The notes: generated by a model not told the origin, from the sequence alone. A stretch of DNA of 11,831 bases from RGIG4097 sp964367645 (GCA_964367645.1 CAYIYN010000046.1:1-11831); one strand, 5' to 3'; counted from the stretch's first letter, positions 1-6,211 are shown. Translations and numbers: made by a program.

Positions 1-143
1 GTGGGTCCCTTTAGGGGGAACGCGATTGGGGAAACACCTGAGGAAGGGGGAACTTCAAGAAAAAAAGAAAGAGTGAGGTGCGTGCACGTGAAAGTCTTTC
101 CAGAGGCGACTCTTCGACTTCGCTCAGAGTGACAATCTTATGC
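1..143. other. Gene-free G-rich block with small inverted repeats
   Basis: I see no credible gene here. The block holds several runs of G, an 8-bp palindrome CGTGCACG at 81-88, and an inverted repeat ACTCT (109-113) / AGAGT (126-130) around a short loop. The word AGTGAGGTG at 72-80 recurs at 3792-3800 in the other structured intergenic block, and both blocks contain TGACAAT further on. This resembles the dispersed non-coding repeats common in gut Bacillota genomes, but that is inference. It lies just beyond the 3' end of the minus-strand amidase and could hold its transcript end, although no U-tract terminator is visible. Confidence 0.35.
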
Positions 144-317
144 TTATATGGAATAATTTGCGCTGATGTATAAATACTCCGCTACGCCGCAAAAAATTGC
201 GTGCCCGAGCGCCGCGCGATAATCCGCGTTTATAAGATTATATTCGTCCGTCGGATTTGACAAAAAACCGCATTCGACGATACAAATTGGATATTCAACG
301 TTTTGCATGAGATATTT
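144..317 (-). pseudogene. Detached C-terminal segment of the amidase, beyond an in-frame TAG
   Basis: Read in the same frame as the upstream amidase, the minus strand continues from the TAG at 318-320 for 57 sense codons to a TAA at 144-146. The segment contains IVECGFLSNPTDE, which is the family's C-terminal catalytic motif (V-E-x-G-F-[LI]-S-N), with the Glu required for catalysis in Amidase_3 enzymes. Adding it gives a total of about 238 residues, close to the length of CwlD-type amidases. The segment has no further stop and no frameshift, so one substitution (or recoding/readthrough of the TAG) is enough to explain the break. It has no good start of its own; an internal ATG lies four codons after the TAG, but a separately made piece would not be an enzyme. 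Confidence 0.75.
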
Positions 318-860
318 CTATGCTGTGAGCGCTTCGTATTCTCTGCCTGTATCGGGCTTGTTGAAAGAAAGGTTGAGCGCTGTTTGAATGCACTGTGCAA
401 GTATCGCGCTTTTTTCAGAATTTGCGTCATAAAAAACCTGCGCGCCGCGCCTTGATGCAATAGAACATGCATTCATATGCAAACTGACAACGGCATTAGG
501 AGTTGCGGAGTTGATGATTTTTATGCGCTCGTCCAAATCGGATTTCTTTTTATAACGCGCACCCATAGCATGCAATCCACGCTCGTTTTTTCTGACTTGT
601 ACGACCCTAAATCCGCCGGACGAAAAATACTCGCCGACAATCTTCGACATTTTAAGATTCAATTCGCTCTCTAAAACCCCCGTTCTGACACCTTTGACGC
701 CGCCGTCATCGCCTCCGTGACCGGCATCTAACACTATTGTAATGCGTTCATCCACGCTCGCTCGTGCAATAATTACCGGCACTCCAACCATCACCGATAC
801 AGCAAAAAGTGCGGTTATTACACCAACGATACGCCAATTTTTTAATGTGCTTTTTCTCAT
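318..860 (-). CDS. N-acetylmuramoyl-L-alanine amidase (Amidase_3, CwlD-like), ended early by TAG
   Basis: Zn-dependent amidases of this family cut the bond between N-acetylmuramic acid and L-Ala in peptidoglycan; CwlD-type members act in spore cortex maturation. Residues about 12-32 form one hydrophobic helix (signal or anchor), so the protein would work outside the membrane. Visible motifs are VLDAGHGGDDGG (about 44-55, first Zn His), the Glu in VLESELNL (second ligand) and VSLHMNA (third ligand His). The frame ends at residue 180 just before the segment with the catalytic Glu, which is still present downstream (144-317). As written, the 180-residue product should therefore be inactive. No convincing Shine-Dalgarno precedes the ATG. 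It is transcribed divergently from the PRC-barrel gene. The family call is secure; whether the gene is functional, recoded or a pseudogene is open. Confidence 0.85.
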   Translation of the reverse strand: MRKSTLKNWRIVGVITALFAVSVMVGVPVIIARASVDERITIVLDAGHGGDDGGVKGVRTGVLESELNLKMSKIVGEYFSSGGFRVVQVRKNERGLHAMGARYKKKSDLDERIKIINSATPNAVVSLHMNACSIASRRGAQVFYDANSEKSAILAQCIQTALNLSFNKPDTGREYEALTA

Positions 861-886
861 AAAACTATGGATATAGGTGCAAAGTT

Positions 887-918
887 AAAAATATGCAAAA
901 TAATGCCAAAAATATGCA
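887..918. repeat. 11-bp direct repeat, 21 bp apart
   Basis: AAAAATATGCA occurs at 887-897 and again at 908-918. The start-to-start spacing of 21 bp is two helical turns, so both copies face the same side of the DNA. It lies just upstream of the amidase start and next to the DnaA-box-like cluster. It could be a regulator site or an AT-rich helper element; nothing identifies the binding protein. Confidence 0.5.
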
Positions 919-931
919 GTTATTAACTTAG

Positions 932-975
932 TTGTCCACATTTTTGCCTCCCAATGTGGATAACTCGGTGGACAA
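932..975. promoter_or_regulatory. Cluster of three DnaA-box-like 9-mers
   Basis: TTGTCCACA (932-940, plus strand, one mismatch to TTATCCACA), a perfect TTATCCACA (955-963, minus strand) and TTGTCCACC (967-975, minus strand, two mismatches) lie within 44 bp in a divergent spacer. The first two also form an inverted repeat, TCCACATT (935-942) / AATGTGGA (953-960), with a 10-nt loop. The flank is AT-rich and holds an 11-bp direct repeat. No dnaA or dnaN gene is in the window. The cluster may let DnaA regulate the flanking genes, titrate DnaA, or belong to an origin-like element. The matches are seen directly; DnaA binding is inferred. Confidence 0.5.
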
Positions 976-1128
976 TCTCTAAAACAAACGGGCTTTTTTA
1001 ATGTCGAATTTGACACATTTTTGACATAAATGTTCAGTTATTGAGCAAAATCCTACGTTAAAATACCTTTTAAGCATATATGTCATAATGACAAACAATA
1101 TCTCATAATCTAAAAGGCGAGGTGACTT

Positions 1129-1959
1129 ATGATGCAAATTTCAAAAGTTGTAGGTCTGGAAGTGTTATCAAAATCCGATATTAAATCGTGCGGAGTTATA
1201 AAGTCTGTATTCTTTGACGCATTTTGCAAAAAAATTGTATATTTTGTCGTAGAATCCGGAATCGGCTTGTACGCCTTACCCATTAACGCCGTCCGAGCGG
1301 TAAAAGACGCCGCCATTGTTGATGATTTGACCGAAACGGTCGCTCTTTGCGATATTGACGTTACATCATTTTGCGAATTAATGGGAAAACGCGTTTTCAC
1401 AAGCGACGGTGACTGTAAAGGCGAGGTTAACGACGTCGTTTTGGACGACAAAGGGAGATTTGCGTTTGTGATTGTGGGCGACGGAGAAAAACTGGTTTGT
1501 CCAATCGCAGGAGTGGGCGATTTTATTCTGATTAAAGACGCGTCAAAAAAGCAGAAACCCAAAACAATACGCATGCCGAAAGCGGAATTTGACACTCCTG
1601 TCTATGCCCATGACGAGGCGGATTTCGAGGGTGCGGAAAACATTGAAAACAAACCTTTAATAGCCTCTTTGATTGAAAACAAAGAAATTCAACTCAATTT
1701 GCCGCAGGTTAACAAAGAACCGCCGCCTATAAAAATCGCAGAGTCTTTGCGTGGTATCGAACTTGTCGAAGAAGAAGACCATATTCCGCCGAGAATTATC
1801 TGCGATTACAATTTTTTGCTCAGCAGAACACTTATGACTGATTTATTGAGTTATACGGGAGAACTCCTTGCCTCAAAGGGTGCGCCCGTAACCGTAGATT
1901 TGGTGGAAGCCGCTCGCCGTCACGGCAAACTGATAGATTTGACATTAAGTTCCAAGTGA
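1129..1959 (+). CDS. Two-PRC-barrel protein (YrrD-like)
   Basis: The N-terminal part reads as two successive PRC-barrel units, about residues 3-70 (ISKVVGLEVLS...) and 80-135 (ELMGKRVFTSDGDCKGEVNDVVLDDKGR), the six-strand fold shared by RimM, photosynthetic reaction-centre H subunits and Bacillus YrrD/YlmC-like proteins. A charged linker (about 140-215) leads to a compact C-terminal helical segment (about 222-276) with the pattern GELLASKGAPVTVDLVEAARRHGKLIDLTL. There is no signal peptide, so it is cytoplasmic. The strong SD GAGGTG (1119-1124) lies 4 nt from the first ATG and 7 nt from a second ATG at 1132, so the true start may be 1132. The exact role is unknown; RNA or membrane-associated partners are typical of PRC barrels. 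The M1 peptidase follows on the same strand after about 110 bp. Confidence 0.75.
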   Translation: MMQISKVVGLEVLSKSDIKSCGVIKSVFFDAFCKKIVYFVVESGIGLYALPINAVRAVKDAAIVDDLTETVALCDIDVTSFCELMGKRVFTSDGDCKGEVNDVVLDDKGRFAFVIVGDGEKLVCPIAGVGDFILIKDASKKQKPKTIRMPKAEFDTPVYAHDEADFEGAENIENKPLIASLIENKEIQLNLPQVNKEPPPIKIAESLRGIELVEEEDHIPPRIICDYNFLLSRTLMTDLLSYTGELLASKGAPVTVDLVEAARRHGKLIDLTLSSK

Positions 1960-2041
1960 AGCGCTTATCTTTTAAGACTTGAGAATGAAAATTTGGCGCA
2001 ATAAAACGAAGGCGCTTTTGCAGCGTCAAAAATTATGAGGG

Positions 2042-2060
2042 CGATGCTAAAAAGGCATCG
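2042..2060 (+). promoter_or_regulatory. Hairpin next to the peptidase start
   Basis: CGATGC (2042-2047) and GCATCG (2055-2060) form a 6-bp stem with a 7-nt loop, ending 8 nt before the ATG at 2069. The only purine-rich stretch before the start, GGAAAAG, overlaps the stem's 3' edge. The hairpin could limit ribosome access and lower expression. There is no U-tract, so it is not a terminator. Confidence 0.35.
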
Positions 2061-2068
2061 GAAAAGTT

Positions 2069-3574
2069 ATGAAAGAACAATATCAATATGACCAATCCTT
2101 AAAACAAAGACTGTTCCGCATTTTTGCCGCAATAATTTTTTTATGCTTGATTTTTGGCGGACTTATCGCGCTGACGTCATGCAATCCGGATGAAGACAAC
2201 ATCCCACTACACGAAGTCATATACGATATGTCTATGACTTACGACGAGGTCGAAGGCGTTGTCAACTTAAAAGAAGAAATATCCTTTGTTAATCAAACAA
2301 ACGACGCTTTAAGCGCATTGAAATTTCACCTCTATCCCAATGCATTTTCAAGTGAGGCAAAAAATTCTCCGTTTAGTTTGCAGGAGCGAACAAACGCTTA
2401 CAAAAACGGCAATTATGGTTCAATCGAGATTTTAGATGCAAAAATTGACAGGATAAACTGCGAATATGAGATTTTGGGTGAGGATAAAACAATTTTGTCA
2501 CTGCCCTGTTCGTTGTCAAAAGGAGCCGAGTGCAGCGTGTTTATCGATTCCAAGATTACCCTGCCCGAATGCGCGGCTCGCTTTGGCATAAACAGCCAAA
2601 CTGTTAACCTGACAGGATTTTATCCTGTGCTTTGCCGCTATGAAAACGGAGCTTGGAGAGAAGATAACTACACGTCGGTCGGCGACCCTTTTTATACTGA
2701 TATATCGTCATTTTATGTCACTGCGACAATACCCTTTGCCTACGTTGTCGCCGCAAGCGGAACTACGGTCTCAACGCAGGAAAACGAATTGCAGACGGTG
2801 GAAATCGTGGCAGAAAACGTGCGCGACTTTGCCATGATTATGTCAAAGAATTTCGCGCAAAATTTCGCAGTTGCCAGCCTAGACTCACGCGAAGTGGAAG
2901 TCAATTATTTTTCGGTTTCGGACAGCAATCCTCAAGCAACCGCAGATCTCGCCGCCGATGCAATAGCCGTATTTTCGTCTGCTTTCGGCGATTATCCATA
3001 TGACACGTTCTCAGTTGTAGAAGCTCCTTTAAGCAGCGGCGGTATGGAATACGGCGGACTGGTGATTGTAGCGCCCACAAATAACTATAACGGCGATACG
3101 GTTGTCCACGAAATAGCACATCAGTGGTGGTATAACGTTGTGGGAAACGACCAAATTAACGCCGCATGGCTTGACGAAGGTCTGACCGAGTTTTGCACGT
3201 ATTACTATCACTCGCTTAAAGGAGATGCCAAAACGTACGTTGATTGTCTGTCTTGCGTGGATGCGGCTTATTCGGAATGGGCTTCCCTTCCCGCGGCGAT
3301 AAGCATAGACAGCACAATGAACCGAAATCTGTCATCGTTTTTGACAAACGGAGAATATTCCGCCGTCATATACGCCAAAGGTGCGCTGCTGTTTGATACT
3401 TTGCTGAATTTGGTCGGACAAGAAAAATTTAACGCCGCCCTAAAAGATTACTATAAAGACAACCGTTTCGACATCGCAGACAAAGCCGCCCTTATCGCCT
3501 CTTTTGAAAAAAATGACTGCCGCGTCGGCGGAATCATCAACAGTTGGGTAAACGGCACCGCAAAAATTTATTAA
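2069..3574 (+). CDS. Membrane-anchored M1-family zinc metallopeptidase
   Basis: M1 enzymes are gluzincin aminopeptidases. The Zn site is complete: H347-E-I-A-H351, then E370 exactly 18 residues after the second His (LDEGLTEF). GMEYGG (about 325-330) stands in for the GxMEN exopeptidase motif and, as expected, lies just before HExxH. Y435 in VIYAKGAL fits the transition-state tyrosine. Residues 16-37 are hydrophobic and end in L35-T-S-C38, a plausible lipobox, so the protein is likely a lipoprotein or N-terminally anchored and faces outward. At 501 residues it has the N-terminal beta domain and the catalytic domain but lacks the large C-terminal HEAT-like domain of full-length PepN/ERAP. Substrate unknown. 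The start at 2069 has only a weak SD. A strong hairpin follows the stop. Confidence 0.9.
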   Translation: MKEQYQYDQSLKQRLFRIFAAIIFLCLIFGGLIALTSCNPDEDNIPLHEVIYDMSMTYDEVEGVVNLKEEISFVNQTNDALSALKFHLYPNAFSSEAKNSPFSLQERTNAYKNGNYGSIEILDAKIDRINCEYEILGEDKTILSLPCSLSKGAECSVFIDSKITLPECAARFGINSQTVNLTGFYPVLCRYENGAWREDNYTSVGDPFYTDISSFYVTATIPFAYVVAASGTTVSTQENELQTVEIVAENVRDFAMIMSKNFAQNFAVASLDSREVEVNYFSVSDSNPQATADLAADAIAVFSSAFGDYPYDTFSVVEAPLSSGGMEYGGLVIVAPTNNYNGDTVVHEIAHQWWYNVVGNDQINAAWLDEGLTEFCTYYYHSLKGDAKTYVDCLSCVDAAYSEWASLPAAISIDSTMNRNLSSFLTNGEYSAVIYAKGALLFDTLLNLVGQEKFNAALKDYYKDNRFDIADKAALIASFEKNDCRVGGIINSWVNGTAKIY

Positions 3575-3604
3575 AAAATCCACTTTTGCTAGTCCCCCTG
3601 ATAG

Positions 3605-3631
3605 AATATCGGCGTTGCCAACGCCGATATT
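3605..3631 (+). terminator. Strong hairpin after the M1 peptidase gene
   Basis: AATATCGGCGTT (3605-3616) and AACGCCGATATT (3620-3631) make a perfect 12-bp stem with a 3-nt loop (GCC), starting 31 nt after the stop codon. Only TTT follows, so it is a poor textbook terminator. It may protect the transcript 3' end or be the first element of the hairpin series that follows. Confidence 0.5.
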
Positions 3632-4020
3632 TCGAGTTACGAATAACACTGAGCCAGCGTACATATTAACGGACGTTGGCAAATTACGAAGTTGCGAAAA
3701 TCCGCGCAGGGCGCGGATAAAAGCCCACCCGAACGTCGGGCTTGCCCGAATGATTGTACGCCAGTGGCATAATAAAGCGACGATACCTAGCAGTGAGGTG
3801 GGGTGTCGCCCCCACGAGCAACGAAAAACTAAATAGGCAAAGTGCTTATTCGAGTGGTGGGAGAAATACCCCCTTGTGGGGAAAGAGGGGGCGTCTAAGA
3901 TAAAAAGAATGAGTCTGCACTCACTCATTCGGCGGCAGAATAGTAAAAAGGCGATACTTCGCAGACGGTGTCTGCTCTGTATGACAATTTGGGGGCAGAT
4001 GTAAAGAACAGGCAAATCGG
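3632..4020. repeat. Non-coding hairpin-rich block
   Basis: This gene-free block is packed with short perfect inverted repeats: TCCGCGC/GCGCGGA (3701-3707/3711-3717), AAGCCC/GGGCTT (3721-3726/3738-3743, with an alternative CCCGA/TCGGG inside), GTGGGG/CCCCAC (3798-3803/3810-3815), CCCCCT/AGGGGG (3869-3874/3886-3891), GAATGAGT/ACTCATTC (3907-3914/3923-3930) and GCAGAC/GTCTGC (3961-3966/3970-3975). Open frames crossing it have no start signals and read through the stems, so I reject them as genes. It looks like a mosaic of dispersed palindromic repeats. A structured RNA is possible, but I find no clear promoter for one. It shares the word AGTGAGGTG with the block at 1-143. Confidence 0.5.
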
Positions 4021-4041
4021 TTCATACATCTGTTTGATAAC

Positions 4042-4070
4042 TTGACACCGACCTCAATTAGAGCAATAAT
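4042..4070 (+). promoter_or_regulatory. Sigma-A-type promoter of the TetR gene
   Basis: TTGACA (4042-4047), a 17-bp spacer, then AATAAT (4065-4070): a perfect -35 and a one-mismatch -10. The expected transcript start near 4077 leaves a short leader that carries AAAGGAGG at 4087-4094. Confidence 0.75.
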
Positions 4071-4075
4071 AATTG
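4055..4075. promoter_or_regulatory. Candidate operator overlapping the TetR promoter
   Basis: CAATTA (4055-4060) and TAATTG (4070-4075) form a perfect 6+6 palindrome with a 9-bp centre, covering the spacer end and the -10 box. TetR-family dimers usually bind such palindromes and often repress their own gene, so this is the natural self-regulation site. The symmetry is seen; binding is inferred. Confidence 0.5.
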
Positions 4076-4100
4076 TGTTGGAATTGAAAGGAGGACACCG

Positions 4101-4670
4101 ATGGCTTATAAAGAAGATTTAAGAATTGTACGCACCAGAAAGTTGTTAAGCAACACCTTAATCGAAATGATGGAGCAAAATTCTTTGGAAAAGATAAGCG
4201 TTATCGACCTATGCAACAAAGCAATGGTTAACCGCGCCACTTTCTACGCTCATTTTGAAGATAAGTATCACTTGCTCGCCTTTGCTTTTGAAGAACTTAA
4301 GGATGAAATATACTCAAGTTTTTCAGGAGATATTTTAGTGAGCACCCCCAGAGAAATGTTAAGAAAACTCACGCATATGGCTCTGGGTTTTGTCAAAGAC
4401 AACAGAAACCACGTTTTCAACATTCTCAACCATAACCGCAACGAAAGAGTCATTGCCAACATAAAAGAATCGCTTATCAAATCGGTCAAATATCAACTTG
4501 GCAAATTCAAAGACCAATTCCCTATGAAAACGCCGCTTACAGTTTCAGCTATTGCCTTTTCGGGCGCGCTTGTGGATTTGTGCATTTGGTATATGGACAA
4601 TTCCGACAAATACTCCGAAGAAGAAATGGCAACATTTATGGACAACCTTTTGGACGACTGGCTGAAATAA
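4101..4670 (+). CDS. TetR/AcrR-family transcriptional regulator
   Basis: The 189-residue protein has the TetR layout. The N-terminal DNA-binding domain (about 8-60) has the helix-turn-helix at about 32-53, reading ISVIDLCNKAMVNRATFYAHFEDKYHLL; the ATFYxHFxxKxxLL signature is typical of the family. The all-helical C-terminal domain (about 65-189) would bind a ligand and dimerise, and its WYMDN...F end resembles the TetR_C type found in DhaS-like regulators of Bacillota. AAAGGAGG six bases before the ATG sets the start. It stands alone, with non-coding DNA on both sides, so its targets cannot be read from neighbours other than its own promoter. Ligand unknown. Confidence 0.9.
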   Translation: MAYKEDLRIVRTRKLLSNTLIEMMEQNSLEKISVIDLCNKAMVNRATFYAHFEDKYHLLAFAFEELKDEIYSSFSGDILVSTPREMLRKLTHMALGFVKDNRNHVFNILNHNRNERVIANIKESLIKSVKYQLGKFKDQFPMKTPLTVSAIAFSGALVDLCIWYMDNSDKYSEEEMATFMDNLLDDWLK

Positions 4671-4693
4671 ACATATTCAAGAACAAAAAAGAC

Positions 4694-4718
4694 AATCGGC
4701 GCGTTTTCTGCTCCGATT
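4694..4718. terminator. Weak hairpin after the TetR gene
   Basis: AATCGG (4694-4699) and CCGATT (4713-4718) form a 6-bp stem. An A-run lies on the left side and only a mixed CTTC on the right, so it is better as a terminator for minus-strand transcripts than for the TetR gene. It is a plausible but weak transcript end. Confidence 0.3.
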
Positions 4719-4775
4719 CTTCAACTCTCAATTTAGTCATATTTTTCAATCATTTGGGTTATATATCCTTTACAT

Positions 4776-4860
4776 GCATTCTAAAACATTTGCATTCTAA
4801 AACATTTGCGTTCTAACACATTGCCGTTCTAACACATTGCCGTTCTAACACATTGCCGTT
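4776..4860 (+). repeat. 16-bp tandem repeat, about 5.3 copies
   Basis: Head-to-tail units begin at 4776, 4792, 4808, 4823 and 4839, with a partial copy at 4855-4860. The first two read GCATTCTAAAACATTT, the third is one base shorter (GCGTTCTAACACATT), and the last two are identical GCCGTTCTAACACATT. Sequence thus drifts from one form to the other along the array. Units abut with no spacers, so this is not a CRISPR array, and the 16-bp period rules out a simple coding repeat. It may be slippage-prone or a multi-site protein target. Confidence 0.85.
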
Positions 4861-4959
4861 TATATAATTATGGATATTTTTATTCGCAACAGTTTAAGAC
4901 TAATTTTTTAATTAGCTAAATAACCATACATCAATAAAATCTTGTATTAGTTCGGCAAC

Positions 4960-4988
4960 TTGATTGTGTATTTCTTTTGGTATATATT
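4960..4988 (+). promoter_or_regulatory. Promoter of the small RNA gene
   Basis: TTGATT (4960-4965), a 17-bp spacer, then TATATT (4983-4988): a good sigma-A match. It would start transcription near 4995, at the beginning of the structured stretch that ends in a strong terminator. Confidence 0.6.
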
Positions 4989-4994
4989 AGAGTT

Positions 4995-5213
4995 GTAAAA
5001 AGGTTCAAACGGCGGGTTACAGCGCATGGAACGAAATTTCCAGAAGAATGAAATACCGGCCTAAGAATTCAGCCGTCGCAATAGGCGTGGGAGCTACCCA
5101 ATGCGGGAAGCAAAATCGTCATAAAGCACGGCAGCGCTGGGCGCTTACAAGTGTGCGTCACTTCAACGCGCAAGACCAATGCTACCCTCCCCTTAATAGC
5201 ATTGGTCTTTTCT
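4995..5213 (+). ncRNA. Unidentified structured RNA of about 215 nt
   Basis: A promoter (4960-4988) and a strong terminator (5172-5214) bracket a stretch that is richer in G and C than its AT-rich surroundings, with several possible helices: TGGAA/TTCCA (5027-5031/5038-5042), CGGC/GCCG (5057-5060/5072-5075), GCGTGGG/CCCA-TGC around AGCTA (5085-5091/5097-5104), and longer-range CAGCGC/GCGCTG (5020-5025/5134-5139) and TTGTAA/TTACAA (4993-4998/5145-5150). No frame in it has a ribosome site with a protein-like product. The next gene starts almost 200 nt after the terminator and has its own promoter candidates, so a free-standing RNA is more likely than a riboswitch. Size and setting are similar to stand-alone Clostridia RNAs such as raiA or 6S, but I cannot assign a family. 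Confidence 0.6.
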
Positions 5214-5214
5214 T
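5172..5214 (+). terminator. Rho-independent terminator of the small RNA
   Basis: AAGACCAATGCTA (5172-5184) and TAGCATTGGTCTT (5197-5209) form a perfect 13-bp stem with a 12-nt C-rich loop, followed directly by TTTTCTT. This is the clearest terminator in the window. Confidence 0.9.
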
Positions 5215-5245
5215 AATCATAAGTGAGTTATTCAATCAAGTTTGT

Positions 5246-5274
5246 TTGACTAAAACGACTTTCAATGATATGTT
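5246..5274 (+). promoter_or_regulatory. Candidate upstream promoter of the amidohydrolase gene
   Basis: TTGACT (5246-5251), a 17-bp spacer and TATGTT (5269-5274). It would give a leader of about 125 nt. A second, closer candidate lies at 5347-5374. Confidence 0.4.
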
Positions 5275-5346
5275 AAAACAAATATAAACCGTATAAGTTC
5301 ACTGTAAAGTGGCAAATAACGCAAAACTAACGTGATTTTATATTTT

Positions 5347-5374
5347 TTGCCAAGGCATTTAACGACTTTATAAA
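5347..5374 (+). promoter_or_regulatory. Candidate proximal promoter of the amidohydrolase gene
   Basis: TTGCCA (5347-5352), a 16-bp spacer and TATAAA (5369-5374). It would start transcription near 5381 with a short leader holding the SD at 5394-5399. Confidence 0.45.
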
Positions 5375-5407
5375 ATCAGACGTAGTTTCACAAAAAGGAT
5401 AATGGAA

Positions 5408-6211
5408 ATGGCAGTACTTGATTTTCACACACACATCTTCCCCGACTCCATAGCCAAAAGAGCGCGCGCGTCACTCATTGAAAGCGCCCGCGGCTTATAC
5501 CATCCCGACCACGATATGACACTGCAGTCACTGCTTGAAAATATGGAGCGTTGCGGCGTTGACAAATCCGTTGTGCAGCCGGTGCTCACAAAACAGTCGC
5601 AAGCCGAGAAAGTTAATGCTTGGGCGGCAAGCTTAGAGTCGGACAAAATCATACCTTTCGGCGGATTGTACCCAACAGAGGAACACTACAAAGAGGACAT
5701 AGACTTCATTTGTTCGCTCGGTCTAAAAGGTATAAAGATGCACTGCGAATATCAGCATTTTCAAGTGGACTCGCCTTTGATGCTAAGACTGTACGATTAT
5801 GCCTTTTCCAAAGGACTTATAATACTTCACCACGCCGGATTCGACCCTGCGTTTCCTCCTCCGTTCAACTCCTCGCCGAAACAATTTTTGAACGTTTGGA
5901 AACAGATGCGCGGAGGCATTATGGTCGCGGCGCACTTGGGCGGTCACGCGCAGTGGGAAGACGTTATAGAGAATCTTGCTTCCACCGGTATTTATCTCGA
6001 TACTTGCATGGGACAAACATACTACGGCAGCAAAATATTTATTGATATTGTAAACGCTTTCGGAGCAGACAGAATTTTGTTTGCATCCGACAGCCCTTGG
6101 AGCAACCCGAAACAGGAAATCCAACTCATCTCCTCGCTTCCGCTACCCTCATCGGACAAAGAGAAGATTTTGCACCTAAACGCCGAGCGTCTTCTTGGCT
6201 TAAAGCCATAA
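5408..6211 (+). CDS. Metal-dependent hydrolase, amidohydrolase (Amidohydro_2-like) family
   Basis: This 267-residue TIM-barrel hydrolase shows the superfamily's metal site in order: H7-T-H9 on strand 1 (DFHTHIFP), K110/H112 in GIKMHCEYQHF, H142 in LHHAGFD, H176 in AAHLGGH and D228 in FASDSPW. No signal peptide, so cytoplasmic. The pattern and length fit the Amidohydro_2 group (relatives of ACMSD-like decarboxylases and lactone hydrolases) rather than urease- or TatD-type enzymes; the substrate cannot be told. An upstream in-frame ATG at 5402 exists, but AAAGGA (5394-5399) is only 2 nt from it and 8 nt from 5408, so I chose 5408. The MGMT-like gene starts 28 bp downstream and is probably co-transcribed. 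Confidence 0.85.
   Translation: MAVLDFHTHIFPDSIAKRARASLIESARGLYHPDHDMTLQSLLENMERCGVDKSVVQPVLTKQSQAEKVNAWAASLESDKIIPFGGLYPTEEHYKEDIDFICSLGLKGIKMHCEYQHFQVDSPLMLRLYDYAFSKGLIILHHAGFDPAFPPPFNSSPKQFLNVWKQMRGGIMVAAHLGGHAQWEDVIENLASTGIYLDTCMGQTYYGSKIFIDIVNAFGADRILFASDSPWSNPKQEIQLISSLPLPSSDKEKILHLNAERLLGLKP

Noticed and set aside
1010..1064. Promoter for the PRC-barrel gene using TTGACA at 1010 or 1021
   Set aside because: Two perfect -35 hexamers are present, but no acceptable -10 lies 16-18 bp downstream of either, so I did not list a promoter.
3440..4015. Long minus-strand open frame (191 codons) across the peptidase 3' end and the hairpin block
   Set aside because: Half of it is the antisense of the well-supported M1 gene, the other half runs through perfect inverted repeats, there is no SD, and the product has no family-like pattern.
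4776..4860. CRISPR array
   Set aside because: Units of 15-16 bp abut directly without spacers and no cas genes are near.
5047..5100. c-di-GMP riboswitch, suggested by GGCCTAA
   Set aside because: Only this short word matches; the other conserved segments of that riboswitch are absent, and the terminator is too far from the next gene.
5048..5287. 79-codon plus-strand frame inside the small RNA region
   Set aside because: Its ATG has no proper SD, the frame runs through the terminator stem, and the product is not protein-like.
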